NCBI GenBank assembly: GCA_029239875.1
Contig: JARBUD010000020.1
Location: forward strand, 1 to 64,000
DNA from: Xanthobacteraceae bacterium
Lineage (GTDB): Bacteria > Pseudomonadota > Alphaproteobacteria > Rhizobiales > Xanthobacteraceae
Direction: 5' to 3'
DNA length: 64,000 bases
Made by a program: the position numbers and the translations under genes. This document shows positions 46,083-56,005 of this stretch, piece by piece; positions within the stretch are counted from its first letter, which is position 1; every line of letters starts with the position of its first letter. A model generated the notes under the pieces. That model was not told the DNA's origin and searched no databases. It worked only from the letters and a program-made list of their open reading frames with translations.

Positions 46083-47339
46083 ATGGAGACGATGACGGCA
46101 GACGAGGCCCGCGCCGAGGCGCGGACGCTGCGCGCGTCGCTGCGCCGGGCGGAGCGCCGGCGCACGCTGCGCGGGCTCGGCCTCGCTTTGCCGCTCATCC
46201 TCTTCACCCTGGTGTTCTTCGTGCTGCCCATCGCCGGCATGCTGGTGAAGGCGGTGCAGAACGGGCCGATGCCCGACATCCTGCCGCAGACCTCCGCGCT
46301 GCTGCAGCAATGGCGGGCGAGCGAGGAGCGCGCGGTCCCCGACGAGGCGGTGTTCGCCGCCTTCGCCGGGGAACTGCGCGCCGCCTCGCAGAACCGCACG
46401 CTGCCCGAGCTGGCCACGCGGCTGAACTTCGAGAATGCCGGCTACCGCTCGCTCTTGATGTCCACCGCGCGCCGGCTTCCCGAGGCGCCCGCCGGCACGT
46501 GGCGCGACACGTTCACCGGCCTCAACCCGCAATGGGGCGAGGTATCTATCTGGGCCGCGCTTGGCCGCGCCTCGCCGCGGCTGACCGACGGCTATGTGCT
46601 CGCCGCGCTCGACCACCGGCGCGACGACAACGACCACATACAGCCGACCGATCCGAGCCGCGCGGTCTATGTCGCCTCGCTCACCCGCACGCTGGAGATC
46701 AGCGCCACCGTCACGCTGCTCTGCCTGGTGCTGGCCTATCCGCTCGCCTACCGGCTGGCGACGCTGCCCGAATCCACCGCCAACCTGCTGATGATCCTCG
46801 TGCTGCTGCCGTTCTGGACCTCGCTGCTGGTGCGCACGGCGAGCTGGCTGGTGATCCTGCAGCGCGAAGGCCCGCTCAACGAGGCCCTACAATGGCTGGG
46901 GCTCATCGACCAGCCGCTGCAATTGGTGTTCAACCGGCCGGGCGTCGTCATCGCCATGACGCATGTGCTGCTGCCCTTCATGGTGCTGCCGATCTATTCG
47001 GTGATGAGGGGCATTCCGCCCAACTACATGCGGGCGGCGACCTCGCTCGGCGCGCCCTTCCTCACCGCCTTCCGGCGGGTCTATTTCCCGCTCTCGCTGC
47101 CGGGCGTCACCGCCGGCTGCCTGCTCGTCTTCATCCTCGCCATCGGTTACTACATCACGCCGCTGCTGATCGGCGGCGCCAACGACCAGATGGTCAGCGC
47201 GCTCATCGCCTTCCTCACTTTGCAGACGCTGAACTGGGGACTGGCGGCGGCGCTCGGCACGGTGCTGCTGGTGATCACCATCGCGCTCTACTTCGTCTAC
47301 ACGCGCGTCGTCGGCACCGACGGCATGAAGCTCGGCTGA
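46083..47339 (+). CDS. Polyamine-type ABC transporter permease (PotB-like)
   Basis: The 418-residue permease has its first helix at about residues 37-58 and then an unusually long periplasmic segment (to about residue 195) before the remaining helices. Later come VLAYPLAYRLATLPESTANL and the coupling motif YMRAATSLGAPFLTAFRRVY. PotB proteins of E. coli are near 285 residues; the extra loop is known in some alphaproteobacterial permeases. ATG 46092 is an alternative. It pairs with the next permease. Confidence 0.88.
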   Translation: METMTADEARAEARTLRASLRRAERRRTLRGLGLALPLILFTLVFFVLPIAGMLVKAVQNGPMPDILPQTSALLQQWRASEERAVPDEAVFAAFAGELRAASQNRTLPELATRLNFENAGYRSLLMSTARRLPEAPAGTWRDTFTGLNPQWGEVSIWAALGRASPRLTDGYVLAALDHRRDDNDHIQPTDPSRAVYVASLTRTLEISATVTLLCLVLAYPLAYRLATLPESTANLLMILVLLPFWTSLLVRTASWLVILQREGPLNEALQWLGLIDQPLQLVFNRPGVVIAMTHVLLPFMVLPIYSVMRGIPPNYMRAATSLGAPFLTAFRRVYFPLSLPGVTAGCLLVFILAIGYYITPLLIGGANDQMVSALIAFLTLQTLNWGLAAALGTVLLVITIALYFVYTRVVGTDGMKLG

Positions 47340-47343
47340 CGCC

Positions 47344-48144
47344 ATGGGAGAGCGGATCCGCGGCATTCTTCTGTGGAGCGTGAGCATGGCGGTGCTCGCC
47401 TTCCTCGTGCTGCCGCTCATGGTGATCGTGCCGATCTCCTTCTCCTCGGCCAGCTTCCTCAGTCTGCCGATACCGGGCTTCTCGCTGCGCTGGTACGAAG
47501 CGCTGCTGACCAGCGAGGCCTGGGGCCGCGCCTTCCTCAACAGCCTGATCGTCGGCTCCATCGCCACCACCATCGCCGTGGTGCTCGGCACGCTCGCCGC
47601 CGTCGGCCTGCACCGCAACGAGTTCCGCGGCAAGGCGCTGCTGATGGGCGTGCTGATCTCGCCGATGATCGTGCCGATCGTCATCGTCGCGCTGGGCAGC
47701 TACTTCTTCTACGCGCCGCTCGGCCTGGCGAGTTCGCTGCTCGGCCTCGGCCTCGCCCATGCCGCGCTCGGCGCGCCCTTCGTGCTGGTCACGGTCAGCG
47801 CCACGCTCACCGGCTTCGACGCCAACCTCGCCCGCGCCGCCGCGAGCCTCGGCGCCTCGCCGCTCACCGTCTTCCGCCGCGTGACGCTGCCGGTGATCGC
47901 GCCGGGCGTCATCTCCGGCGCGCTGTTCGCCTTCGTCACCTCCTTCGACGAGGTGGTGGTGGCACTGTTCCTCACCGGTCCGCTCCAGCGCACGCTGCCG
48001 CGGCAGATGTTCGACGGCATACGCGAGAACATCAGCCCCACCATCCTCGCCGCAGCGACGCTGCTGATCGTGCTCGCCGTCGGGCTGCTGCTGACAGCCG
48101 AGCTGCTGCGACGGCGCAGCCTGCGCCTGCGCGGTATCAGCTGA
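47344..48144 (+). CDS. Polyamine-type ABC transporter permease (PotC-like)
   Basis: The 266-residue permease has about six helices (for example SMAVLAFLVLPLMVIVPISF) and the coupling motif ARAAASLGASPLTVFRRVTL. It begins 4 bases after the previous stop. It completes the PotABCD-type importer. The following 125 bases before osmF contain an AT-rich TTAAATATG stretch near 48213 that could be a promoter element. Confidence 0.9.
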   Translation: MGERIRGILLWSVSMAVLAFLVLPLMVIVPISFSSASFLSLPIPGFSLRWYEALLTSEAWGRAFLNSLIVGSIATTIAVVLGTLAAVGLHRNEFRGKALLMGVLISPMIVPIVIVALGSYFFYAPLGLASSLLGLGLAHAALGAPFVLVTVSATLTGFDANLARAAASLGASPLTVFRRVTLPVIAPGVISGALFAFVTSFDEVVVALFLTGPLQRTLPRQMFDGIRENISPTILAAATLLIVLAVGLLLTAELLRRRSLRLRGIS

Positions 48145-48269
48145 TGCCTGCTGCCGGCTTGTCACGGGATGACGAACGGCATCTTCCCACCATGTCAAAG
48201 CGAGTGGACCGCCTTAAATATGCAGGATGAGGCCGCGGGGTCGGCGGCGCAGATGAGGGAGTTTTCCTG

Positions 48270-49193
48270 ATGAGCATCCGCCGTCTTCTCGCGAGCGCGG
48301 CACTCGCCGCCGGCCTCGGGCTCGGCATGCCCGGCATCGCCCCGGCCGCCGACACCGTCACCGTCGCCTCCAAGATCGACACCGAGGGCGCGGTGCTCGG
48401 CAACATCATCGCCCTGCTGCTGGAGCAGAACGGCCTCCACGTGAACGAGCGCCTCTCGCTGGGGCCGACCAAGATCGTCCGCACCGCGCTGCTGGAAGGC
48501 GAGGTCGACATCTATCCCGAGTATACCGGCAATGCCGGCTTCTTCTTCAACATCGACGGCGATCCGGCCTGGAAGAAGGCCGACACCGCCTATGCCAAGG
48601 CCAAGGAGCTCGACGCCGCCAACAAGCTGGTCTGGCTGCAGCCGGCCCCCGCCAACAACACCTGGGCCATCGCCGTGCGCGGCGACGTCGCCAAGAAGAA
48701 CAAGCTCGCGACGCTCGACGATTTTGGCAAATGGGTCGCCGGTGGCGGCGAGGTGAAGCTTGCCGGGTCGGCCGAGTTCGTCGAGAGCGCGGCGGCGCTG
48801 CCGGCCTTCCAGGAGGCCTATGGCTTCAAGCTCGGCCAGGGCCAGCTGCTGGTGCTCTCCGGCGGGGACACCGCGGCGACCATCAAGGCGGCGGCGGAGG
48901 GCACCTCCGGCGTCAACGCCGCCATGGTCTACGGCACCGATGGCGGCATCGCCGCGCTCGACCTCAAGGTGCTCGACGACACCAAGGGCGTGCAGGCGGT
49001 CTACCAGCCGGCGCCGGTGGTGCGCGCGACGGTACTGGACAAGCATCCCGAGATCGCCACCATCCTCGCCCCCGCCTTCGCCGCGCTCGACCTCGAGACG
49101 CTGCAGGGCCTCAACGCCAAGGTGCAGATCGAGGGCCAGGACGCCAAGACGGTGGCCAAGGACTGGCTCGTCGGGAAGGGCCTGCTGAAGTGA
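48270..49193 (+). CDS. osmF: Osmoprotectant ABC transporter substrate-binding protein (OsmF/YehZ-like)
   Basis: The 307-residue periplasmic protein has a signal peptide ending APAAD and a quaternary-amine-binding (OpuAC-type) domain: VASKIDTEGAVLGNIIALLL, EGEVDIYPEYTGNAGFFFN, NNTWAIAVRGDVAKK and NAAMVYGTDGGIAALDLKVL. GAGGGA precedes ATG 48270. Gene order SBP-permease-ATPase-permease matches E. coli yehZYXW. Its stop overlaps the next start by four bases (GTGA). Confidence 0.9.
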   Translation: MSIRRLLASAALAAGLGLGMPGIAPAADTVTVASKIDTEGAVLGNIIALLLEQNGLHVNERLSLGPTKIVRTALLEGEVDIYPEYTGNAGFFFNIDGDPAWKKADTAYAKAKELDAANKLVWLQPAPANNTWAIAVRGDVAKKNKLATLDDFGKWVAGGGEVKLAGSAEFVESAAALPAFQEAYGFKLGQGQLLVLSGGDTAATIKAAAEGTSGVNAAMVYGTDGGIAALDLKVLDDTKGVQAVYQPAPVVRATVLDKHPEIATILAPAFAALDLETLQGLNAKVQIEGQDAKTVAKDWLVGKGLLK

Positions 49194-50419
49194 CCCTGGC
49201 GAGCGACGCCGCCCTCGCCCCGGCGGTCGAGGCGTCGCTCGCCCGGCGCAAGGACGCGGAGGCCCGCGCCAACCCGCTGCTGGTGCTCATCGTCACCGGC
49301 ATGGTGGTGGCGCTGGGCAGCCTCGGCTTCGTCGCGGTGGCGCCGAACCGCATTCTCAGCGGGAAGGCGGTGCCGCTGTGGTCGGCGGTGGAGCCGGGCT
49401 CCGCTCTCCTCGTCGGCGCGCTGGTCGTGGCGCTCGGCGTCGCCGCGCTGGTCCGCTCCGGTCCCTGGCGCGACCGCATGACCGCCATCGTCGCGGCTGC
49501 ACTGCTGATCGCCTGTGTCGCCGCCGCAGGGCATGCCGGCAGCCTCGTTGCAGCCGACAGCGGCCCGATCGCCCGCACCTCGCTGGGCGCCGCCTTCTGG
49601 ATCGTAGCGGCCGGCTCCGCCTTCGCCCTCGCCGACGCAACCGGCCGCCTCGCTCCACACCCGCTGGCGCAGGCCGCCATCGCCGCGGCCGTGGTCAGCT
49701 TATTGGCTGCGCTGGCTTTTTCCGGCGCGCTGTCCGACCTGTCGCTGGCGCGCGAGTTCGCCAACCGGCAGTCGGTCTATGGCGCCGAGGTGGTACGCCA
49801 CATGGCCCTGGTCGGCGGCGCGCTCGCGGGGGCGCTGCCCATCGGCGGCGTGCTCGGCGTAGTGGCGCTCAGGCGGCCGGGCTGGCGAAAGCCCTTGTTC
49901 GGAACGCTGAATCTCGTCCAGACCATCCCTTCCATCGCCATATTCGGTCTGCTGATCGGCCCGCTCAGCGCGCTCGCCGGCGCCGCGCCGTTCCTGCGCA
50001 CGCTCGGCATCGGCGGCATCGGCGCCGCACCGGCCGTCATCGCGCTGACCCTCTACGGCCTGCTCCCCATCGCCCGCGGCACCTTCACCGGCCTCGCCTC
50101 GGTGCCCGAGCCGGTCATCGACGCCGCCCGCGGCATGGGGCTCGACGAGCGGCAGATCCTCTGGAAGGTGTCGATCCCGCTCGCTTTGCCGATCCTCGTG
50201 GCCGCGCTGCGCGTCGTCGTCGTGCAGCTCACCGGCCTAACGGTTGTGGCAGCCCTCATCGGCGCCGGCGGCCTCGGCTCCTTTATCTTCCAAGGACTTG
50301 GCCAGACCGCCACCGACCTGATCCTGCTGGGCGCGCTTTCCGCCATCGTCCTCGCCCTGATCGCCGACCTCGCGCTACGCAGCCTCGGTGCGGTGCTGAC
50401 CTCCGGGAGGCCCTCATGA
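49190..50419 (+). CDS. yehY: Osmoprotectant ABC transporter permease (YehY-like)
   Basis: The 409-residue permease starts at GTG 49190, overlapping the osmF stop by four bases, with GAAGGG about 9 bases upstream. It has several N-terminal helices beyond the transport core, as in YehY (about 385 residues). The coupling motif is DAARGMGLDERQILWKVSIP. It works with the second permease at the operon end. Confidence 0.88.
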   Translation: MTLASDAALAPAVEASLARRKDAEARANPLLVLIVTGMVVALGSLGFVAVAPNRILSGKAVPLWSAVEPGSALLVGALVVALGVAALVRSGPWRDRMTAIVAAALLIACVAAAGHAGSLVAADSGPIARTSLGAAFWIVAAGSAFALADATGRLAPHPLAQAAIAAAVVSLLAALAFSGALSDLSLAREFANRQSVYGAEVVRHMALVGGALAGALPIGGVLGVVALRRPGWRKPLFGTLNLVQTIPSIAIFGLLIGPLSALAGAAPFLRTLGIGGIGAAPAVIALTLYGLLPIARGTFTGLASVPEPVIDAARGMGLDERQILWKVSIPLALPILVAALRVVVVQLTGLTVVAALIGAGGLGSFIFQGLGQTATDLILLGALSAIVLALIADLALRSLGAVLTSGRPS

Positions 50420-51354
50420 TCGTGCTCGACCGCCTGACCAAGCACTTCGGTGCGACGACGGCCGTGGACCAGCTTAGCCTCACCGTCCCCACCGGCTCGA
50501 TCTGCGCGCTGGTCGGCCCCTCCGGCTGCGGCAAGTCGACGACGCTGCGCCTGATCAACCGGCTGATCGAGCCGGATGGCGGGCGCGTGCTGATCGACGG
50601 CACCGACACGGCAGGGCTGGCGCCGGTCACGCTGCGGCGCCGTATCGGCTACGTCATCCAGTCGATTGGCCTGTTCCCGCACTGGAGCATCGCCCGCAAC
50701 ATCTCCACCGTGCCGGAGCTGCTGGGCTGGCCGGAAGCGCGCATCGAGGCGCGCGTCGACGAACTGCTCGACCTGGTCGGCCTCGATCCGGCCCAGTATC
50801 GCGAGCGCCGCCCGCACGAGCTCTCCGGCGGCCAGCAGCAGCGCGTCGGCGTCGCCCGCGCGCTCGCCGCTGATCCCGACCTGCTGCTGATGGACGAACC
50901 CTTCGGCGCCCTCGACCCGGTGACGCGCGACGGGCTGCAGGCGGCGCTGATCGACATCCAGGCCCGCACCGGCAAGACGGTGGTCATTGTCACCCATGAC
51001 ATCGACGAGGCCATCCGCCTCGCCTCGTTGATCGCCGTGCTCGACAAAGGCCGGCTGATCCAGCAGGGCGCACCGCGCGACCTCCTGAGCCGGCCGGTGA
51101 CACCCTTCGTTGAGGCCTTCGTCGGCGGCCCGCATCGCGGCCTGCGGCTGCTGCAGGTCACGCCGGTCGGCGAGCGCACCGACTATGGCAACGTCACCAG
51201 TGGCGAGCCGATCGCCGCCGAAGCGACACTGGATGTCGCGCTGGAGCGCATGGTGGCGGGCTCGATCGACCGCCTGCCCGTGCGCGACCGCGCCGGGCGG
51301 CAGGGCACGCTTTCCCTCGCCGACGTGGTGGCGCGGGAGGTGACAGGCCCATGA
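50416..51354 (+). CDS. yehX: Osmoprotectant ABC transporter ATPase (YehX-like)
   Basis: The 312-residue ATPase has Walker [18 protein letters not shown]-loop [14 protein letters not shown], signature [16 protein letters not shown], Walker [18 protein letters not shown] and H-loop [17 protein letters not shown]-terminal CBS-like tail includes [19 protein letters not shown]. Four-base overlaps link it to both neighbours. Confidence 0.92.
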   Translation: MIVLDRLTKHFGATTAVDQLSLTVPTGSICALVGPSGCGKSTTLRLINRLIEPDGGRVLIDGTDTAGLAPVTLRRRIGYVIQSIGLFPHWSIARNISTVPELLGWPEARIEARVDELLDLVGLDPAQYRERRPHELSGGQQQRVGVARALAADPDLLLMDEPFGALDPVTRDGLQAALIDIQARTGKTVVIVTHDIDEAIRLASLIAVLDKGRLIQQGAPRDLLSRPVTPFVEAFVGGPHRGLRLLQVTPVGERTDYGNVTSGEPIAAEATLDVALERMVAGSIDRLPVRDRAGRQGTLSLADVVAREVTGP

Positions 51355-52106
51355 GCGCCCGTGCCCTCCCCTCCACCGGTGGCATCCACCATCTCGCCGG
51401 GCGCCCCGCGATCTGGGCCACCCTCGCCTTCCTCGCCGCGCTGGCGCTGCTGCCTTTCAGCGACCCGCTGTTCCACGCGCTGTTCCCCGAACTTCAGCGC
51501 CCGCTCTACACCCGCGCCAGCTTCGTCGACCTGGCGCTCTCGCATGCGGCGCTGGTCGGCGTGGCGAGCCTCGTCGTGGTGAGCGTCGGCATCGGTGTCG
51601 GTATCTTCGTCACCCGTCCGGCGGGACGCGACTTCGCCGGCCCCGTCGACACGCTTACCGCGGTTGGCCAGACCTTCCCGCCCACCGCCGTGCTGGCGCT
51701 CGCCGTGCCGGTCATCGGCTATGGTGGTGCGCCGACGGTGATCGCGCTGATCGCCTACGGCCTGCTCCCGGTGGTGAGCGCCACCATCGCCGGGCTGAAC
51801 GCCGTGCCGGTGGCACCGGTGCAGGCGGCGGACGGCATCGGGCTCTCGCCTGCCGGGCGCCTCCTCAAGGTCGAGCTGCCGCTTGCCGCGCCGGTGATCC
51901 TCTCGGGCGTGCGCACCTCGGTGATCCTCAATATCGGCACCGCCACCATCGGCTCGACCGTCGGGGCGCTCACCCTCGGCTCGCCGATCATCGAGGGACT
52001 GTCCGGCTCGAACCCCGCCTATGTGCTGCAGGGTGCGATCCTGGTCGGCCTGTTCGCGATCGCCACCGACCTGTGGTTCGACGAGTTGGAGCACGCCCTG
52101 CACTGA
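51351..52106 (+). CDS. yehW: Osmoprotectant ABC transporter permease (YehW-like)
   Basis: The 251-residue permease has about five helices and the coupling motif [20 protein letters not shown]. It starts at ATG 51351, overlapping the ATPase stop (ATGA). It is the last gene of the osmF-yehYXW-type operon. The 139 bases that follow contain a small LysR-type palindrome before the next gene. Confidence 0.9.
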   Translation: MSARALPSTGGIHHLAGRPAIWATLAFLAALALLPFSDPLFHALFPELQRPLYTRASFVDLALSHAALVGVASLVVVSVGIGVGIFVTRPAGRDFAGPVDTLTAVGQTFPPTAVLALAVPVIGYGGAPTVIALIAYGLLPVVSATIAGLNAVPVAPVQAADGIGLSPAGRLLKVELPLAAPVILSGVRTSVILNIGTATIGSTVGALTLGSPIIEGLSGSNPAYVLQGAILVGLFAIATDLWFDELEHALH

Positions 52107-52182
52107 ACGCGGCCGCCAGGGCGCACGCTGCCGGGGGCTCGACATCGCCGGCTGCGGCCTCGTAGAGATCTCTCCACCCTAT

Positions 52183-52199
52183 GATGCGAATCTTGCATC
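52183..52199. promoter_or_regulatory. LysR-type palindrome upstream of the 2-hydroxyacid dehydrogenase gene
   Basis: GATGC-N7-GCATC is a perfect 5-base inverted repeat centred on 52191 that satisfies T-N11-A symmetrically. It lies 46 bases before ATG 52246. No LysR gene is adjacent, so the regulator is unknown. Confidence 0.35.
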
Positions 52200-52245
52200 C
52201 GCGCTGCTCTGCGCGTCGCCCGGCGTGCAGCGGAGGAAACGATCC

Positions 52246-53184
52246 ATGGCCGGCCCCACCCTGCTCTTCGCCTCCAACATCGACGATCCCGCGCCGTGGC
52301 AGGCGCTGTTCGCCCGCGAGCGGCCGGATGTCGAATTCCGAGTCTTCCCCGAGCTCGGTGACCCGGCCGACATCACCCATGCCCTCGTCTGGCGCATTCC
52401 GGACGGCGTGCTGGCCTCGCTGCCCAATCTCCAGGCGGTGTTCTCCCTCGGCGCCGGCATCGACCAGATCATCCGCGATCCCGCCTTCCCGCGCGAAAAG
52501 CCACTGTTCCGCCTCGTCGATGGCGGGCTTCGCGAGCAGATGACGGAATATGCGCTCTACGGGGTGCTGAACTGGCACCGGCAGATGGACCGCTACCGCG
52601 CCCAGCAGGCTGAGCGCGAATGGCGCATGCTGGAGGCGGTACACCCCTCCCATCGCACGGTCGGGGTGATGGGGCTCGGCGTATTCGGCTCGGATATCGC
52701 GCTGAAGCTGGCGCTGCTGGGCTTCAAGGTCATCGGCTGGAGCCGCACGTCGAAGGAGCTTCCCGACGTCGAGAGCTTCGTCGGCGCGGAAGGGTTCGAC
52801 GCCTTTCTCGCTCGCAGCGAGATCCTGGTGAACATCTTGCCGCTGACCGACGAGACTCGCGGCATCCTCGATGCCCGGCTGTTCGACCGGCTTCCCGGCG
52901 GCGGCGCGCTGGTGCACCTCGGACGTGGCGGGCATCTGATCGAGGCCGATCTCGTCGCCGCGCTCGATGCCGGCAGGCTCGACTGGGCGATGCTCGACGT
53001 CTTCCCCTCCGAGCCGCTGCCGGGGACAAGCCCGCTCTGGACGCATCCGCGGATGCTGGTGACGCCCCACATCGCCGCCCAGGCCGTGAGCGCGGCGGCG
53101 GAGAGCGCCATCATCGGCAACTTCAACCGCTTCGAGCGCGGCGAGGAACCCACGGGACGTGTCGACCTCTCGGTCGGCTACTGA
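52246..53184 (+). CDS. ghrA: Glyoxylate/hydroxypyruvate reductase A-type 2-hydroxyacid dehydrogenase
   Basis: The 312-residue NAD(P)-dependent enzyme reduces glyoxylate or hydroxypyruvate. The Rossmann motif is VGVMGLGVFGSDIALKL, the catalytic Arg is in VHLGRGGHLIEADL, the Glu is in DVFPSEPLPGTSPLW and the His is in LVTPHIAAQAV. The start SLGAGIDQI region and length fit GhrA. GGAGG at 52232-52236 sets ATG 52246. Hydroxypyruvate reduction is part of the serine cycle, so a link to methylotrophy is possible, but the gene stands alone. Confidence 0.85.
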   Translation: MAGPTLLFASNIDDPAPWQALFARERPDVEFRVFPELGDPADITHALVWRIPDGVLASLPNLQAVFSLGAGIDQIIRDPAFPREKPLFRLVDGGLREQMTEYALYGVLNWHRQMDRYRAQQAEREWRMLEAVHPSHRTVGVMGLGVFGSDIALKLALLGFKVIGWSRTSKELPDVESFVGAEGFDAFLARSEILVNILPLTDETRGILDARLFDRLPGGGALVHLGRGGHLIEADLVAALDAGRLDWAMLDVFPSEPLPGTSPLWTHPRMLVTPHIAAQAVSAAAESAIIGNFNRFERGEEPTGRVDLSVGY

Positions 53185-53199
53185 AGCGAAGGAACGCCC

Positions 53200-54627
53200 C
53201 TAGTCGGGCAGGCCGATGGACGGATCGACCATGGCGCCGGGGTTCATCACCCCGTGCGGGTCGAACAGGCCCTTGAGGCCGCGGAGCACGCGGTAGCGGC
53301 CGGGATCGGCATAGTGCTGCAGCAGGCCGCGCTTCAGCCGGCCAACGCCGTGCTCGGCGCTGAAGGTACCGCCCATGCCGACGGCGATGTCGTAGAGCGC
53401 CGGCGCCAGCTCGCGGGTGATCCGGTCGGTGAAGGCGAGCCGATCCTCGCCCGGCGGCACGAGCACGTTGTAGTGCAAGTTGCCGTCGCCGACATGGCCG
53501 TAGATCGAGAGCTCGAAGCTCGGATCATAGGCCGCCACCGCTGCGCCGCCCGCTTTCAAGAAATCCACCGTGCGGCCCAACGGCACTGAAATGTCGTGCT
53601 TCACCGACCCGCCGAAACGCTTCTCGCCCTCGGGGATGGTCTCGCGCATGCGCCACATCTCCGCCCGCTGCGCCTCGGCCCGGGCGATGATGACGTCCTC
53701 GGCCCAGCCCTGCTCGACCACCTCGCCCATCGCGCCTTCCAGCACCTCCTCGATGGGCAGGTGGCGCGCGGAGGAAGACAGCTCGATCAGGATCACCCCA
53801 CCCGAGCCGCTCTTCAGCCTGCCGCCATCGGCGGCCACCAGAGCCAGAGATCGGGCGGTGATGAACTCGAAGGAGGAGACGAGGTCGCTGGTCTCTCGCC
53901 GCACCAGCGCCAGCATCTCCGGCAGCGGCACGTCGGGCGCCAGCTCCACCCACGCCGTCGCCCGCCGGTTCGGCATCGGGATCAGTTTGAGCACCGCGCC
54001 GGTGACGACGCCCAGCGTGCCTTCGGCCCCGATGAAATTCTGGCGGATGTCGTAGCCGGTGTTGTTCTTGCGCAGCTTGCGCATGTCGTTGACCAGCGTG
54101 CCGTCCGGCAGCACAACCTCCAGCCCGAGGACGAGGTCGCGCGTCATGCCGTAGCGCAGCACGGAGAGGCCGCCGGCATTGGTGCCGATCACCCCGCCGA
54201 TGCGGCAGGTGCCTTCCGAGCCGAGGCTGAGCGGCAGGTACAGCCCGGCCGCTTCCGCCGCTTCCTGCGCGTGCTTGAGGATCACGCCGGCATCGACCGA
54301 GAGCGTCGCGTCGAGCGCGTCGACCGCCCGCACCTTGTCGAGCCGTTCCAGGCTCAGCACAAACTGCTCGCCCGAGCCGTCCGGCGTGGCGCCGGCGCAA
54401 TAGCTGGTATTGCCCGCCTGCGGCACGATGCCGACGCGGTGCTCGCTGGCGAGGCGCATGATCGCCATCACTTGCTCGGTGGAGGACGGGCGCAGCACCG
54501 CCGGCGCCGCGCCGCGCACGAGATCGCGCTGGTCGACGAGATAGGTCGCCAGCCGGTCCGGGTCGGTCAGCACGCCGGCTTCGCCGAGAACTTCCCGCAG
54601 TTGCGGCAACATCGCATTGGCGGGCAT
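53200..54627 (-). CDS. FAD-linked oxidase (GlcD / D-lactate or D-2-hydroxyglutarate dehydrogenase type)
   Basis: The 475-residue FAD-binding PCMH-fold enzyme has LRPSSTEQVMAIMRLAS, GIVPQAGNTSYCAGATPDG, the flavin loop GTCRIGGVIGTNAGG, NFIGAEGTLGVVTGAVLKL and the C-terminal metal-site region YGHVGDGNLHYNVL and TFSAEHGVGRLKRG. It oxidises a D-2-hydroxyacid. GGGAGA precedes ATG 54627. It is convergent with ghrA, 15 bases apart, so the pair acts on related hydroxyacids in opposite directions; whether they share a substrate is unknown. Confidence 0.88.
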   Translation of the reverse strand: MPANAMLPQLREVLGEAGVLTDPDRLATYLVDQRDLVRGAAPAVLRPSSTEQVMAIMRLASEHRVGIVPQAGNTSYCAGATPDGSGEQFVLSLERLDKVRAVDALDATLSVDAGVILKHAQEAAEAAGLYLPLSLGSEGTCRIGGVIGTNAGGLSVLRYGMTRDLVLGLEVVLPDGTLVNDMRKLRKNNTGYDIRQNFIGAEGTLGVVTGAVLKLIPMPNRRATAWVELAPDVPLPEMLALVRRETSDLVSSFEFITARSLALVAADGGRLKSGSGGVILIELSSSARHLPIEEVLEGAMGEVVEQGWAEDVIIARAEAQRAEMWRMRETIPEGEKRFGGSVKHDISVPLGRTVDFLKAGGAAVAAYDPSFELSIYGHVGDGNLHYNVLVPPGEDRLAFTDRITRELAPALYDIAVGMGGTFSAEHGVGRLKRGLLQHYADPGRYRVLRGLKGLFDPHGVMNPGAMVDPSIGLPD

Positions 54628-54762
54628 GTCGGCTCTCCCTCACCGCCGGCCGTGGCCGTAGCCACCGGACCGAATCCATTTCCTTCCCTTCCGGCCACGA
54701 AACGGCTGGGCGCGCAAGCACCTTGCCGTCGAGGAGATCGGTGAGGCGGGCTCGGCGTCTCG

Positions 54763-55995
54763 CTATCGCACAGCCGGCGGCGAGGTCAGGCCGGGGGTAA
54801 GCCCTGGCTCCAGCTTGCCGGCGGGACCGGGCGGGGAATCCGCCGGCACCGGGACCGTCTCCGCAGGCGCAGGACCGGCTGTGGCGGCGATGCAGCCGGG
54901 CCGCGGTGGCGGCGGGCCATAGAACACCTCGGACAGCCGGCCGAGTACGCCCGCGAACCCGGCCGGATGGTCGGGTTGCGCCGGCACGATGTCGACCGTC
55001 GCCGTCAGCCCGGAGACCAGCGGCACGCCCGGCGGCACATGGTCGATGGCGACGCGCACCGGCACGCGCTGGGCGAGGCGCACCCAGGTGTAGATCGGGT
55101 TGACGTTGGGCAGTCCCTGCGTGCCCGCCTCGGCGTTGGCGACGCTGATGCCGCGGGTGATGGTCTCGACATGGCCGGTGATCGGCTCGGAATAGCCCAT
55201 CAGCTTGGCCTCGGCGCGGTCGCCGACGCAGATCTTGGCCATTTTCGTCTCTTCGAAATAGCCGTCGACCCAGAAGCTGTGTGCATCGATGATGGAGATA
55301 TTGGTCTGGCCGGTCTGCGCGTAGTCGCCGACGCGCAGTAAGAGGTTGGTGACATAGCCGTCGACCGGGCTCAGCACCTTGGTGCGCTTGAGGTTCACCT
55401 CGGCCTGGGCGAATTGCTGGCCCGCCGCGTCGAAGGCGGCCTTGGCCTGCGCGGCGTTGCCGGCAAAGATCTGCTGCTCCTCCGGCGTCGTGGCGATGGG
55501 CGAGAGGTTCTGCCGCCGCTGCGACTCGGCCTGCTTCACCTCGAGGTCGGCGGCGCGCTCGTCCATCAGGGCCTTGGCCGCGCGCTGGCTCACCTCGAAG
55601 TCGAACGGATCGATGACGTAGAGCACGTCGCCGGCATGGACGAACTGGTTGTCGGAGACCCTGACGTCGACGATCTGGCCGGAGACCTGCGGGGCGACAT
55701 TCGCCACCTGCACGCGCACCGCGCCGTCGCGCGTCCACGGCGCCAGCACGTAGTACTGCCAGGCGACGAGCGCCGCCGCGACGGCGACCACCGCGATGAC
55801 CAGGGTGAGCAGATGCCGGCCGGTCGAGCGGAGGAGGTGCCCGAGGCGGCTCGTCCGTGCGGCCGGCGGCGGCGCTACGAAGGCGGTCGGATGATCCTCG
55901 ATGCCGACACGCGCTGCGGGCGCCGTGTCGCCGTCCGGATCGACGGCAGGATCGTCGCGCAGCAGGAGCTGCACCGGGGGCTGACGCGCGTCCAT
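54763..55995 (-). CDS. HlyD/EmrA-family membrane fusion protein (AaeA-like)
   Basis: The 410-residue efflux adaptor has one transmembrane helix (residues 62-82) then the periplasmic biotinyl-lipoyl halves WTRDGAVRVQVANVAPQVSG and RTKVLSPVDGYVTNLLLRVG, flanking a coiled-coil region. The unusually long cytoplasmic N-terminus (60 residues) and a Pro-rich C-terminal tail (FYGPPPPRPGCIA onward) are notable. ATG 55995 is preferred over an upstream frame that lacks similarity. It forms a minus-strand operon with DUF1656 and FUSC proteins. Confidence 0.88.
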   Translation of the reverse strand: MDARQPPVQLLLRDDPAVDPDGDTAPAARVGIEDHPTAFVAPPPAARTSRLGHLLRSTGRHLLTLVIAVVAVAAALVAWQYYVLAPWTRDGAVRVQVANVAPQVSGQIVDVRVSDNQFVHAGDVLYVIDPFDFEVSQRAAKALMDERAADLEVKQAESQRRQNLSPIATTPEEQQIFAGNAAQAKAAFDAAGQQFAQAEVNLKRTKVLSPVDGYVTNLLLRVGDYAQTGQTNISIIDAHSFWVDGYFEETKMAKICVGDRAEAKLMGYSEPITGHVETITRGISVANAEAGTQGLPNVNPIYTWVRLAQRVPVRVAIDHVPPGVPLVSGLTATVDIVPAQPDHPAGFAGVLGRLSEVFYGPPPPRPGCIAATAGPAPAETVPVPADSPPGPAGKLEPGLTPGLTSPPAVR

Positions 55996-56005
55996 GGCTG
56001 TACCC

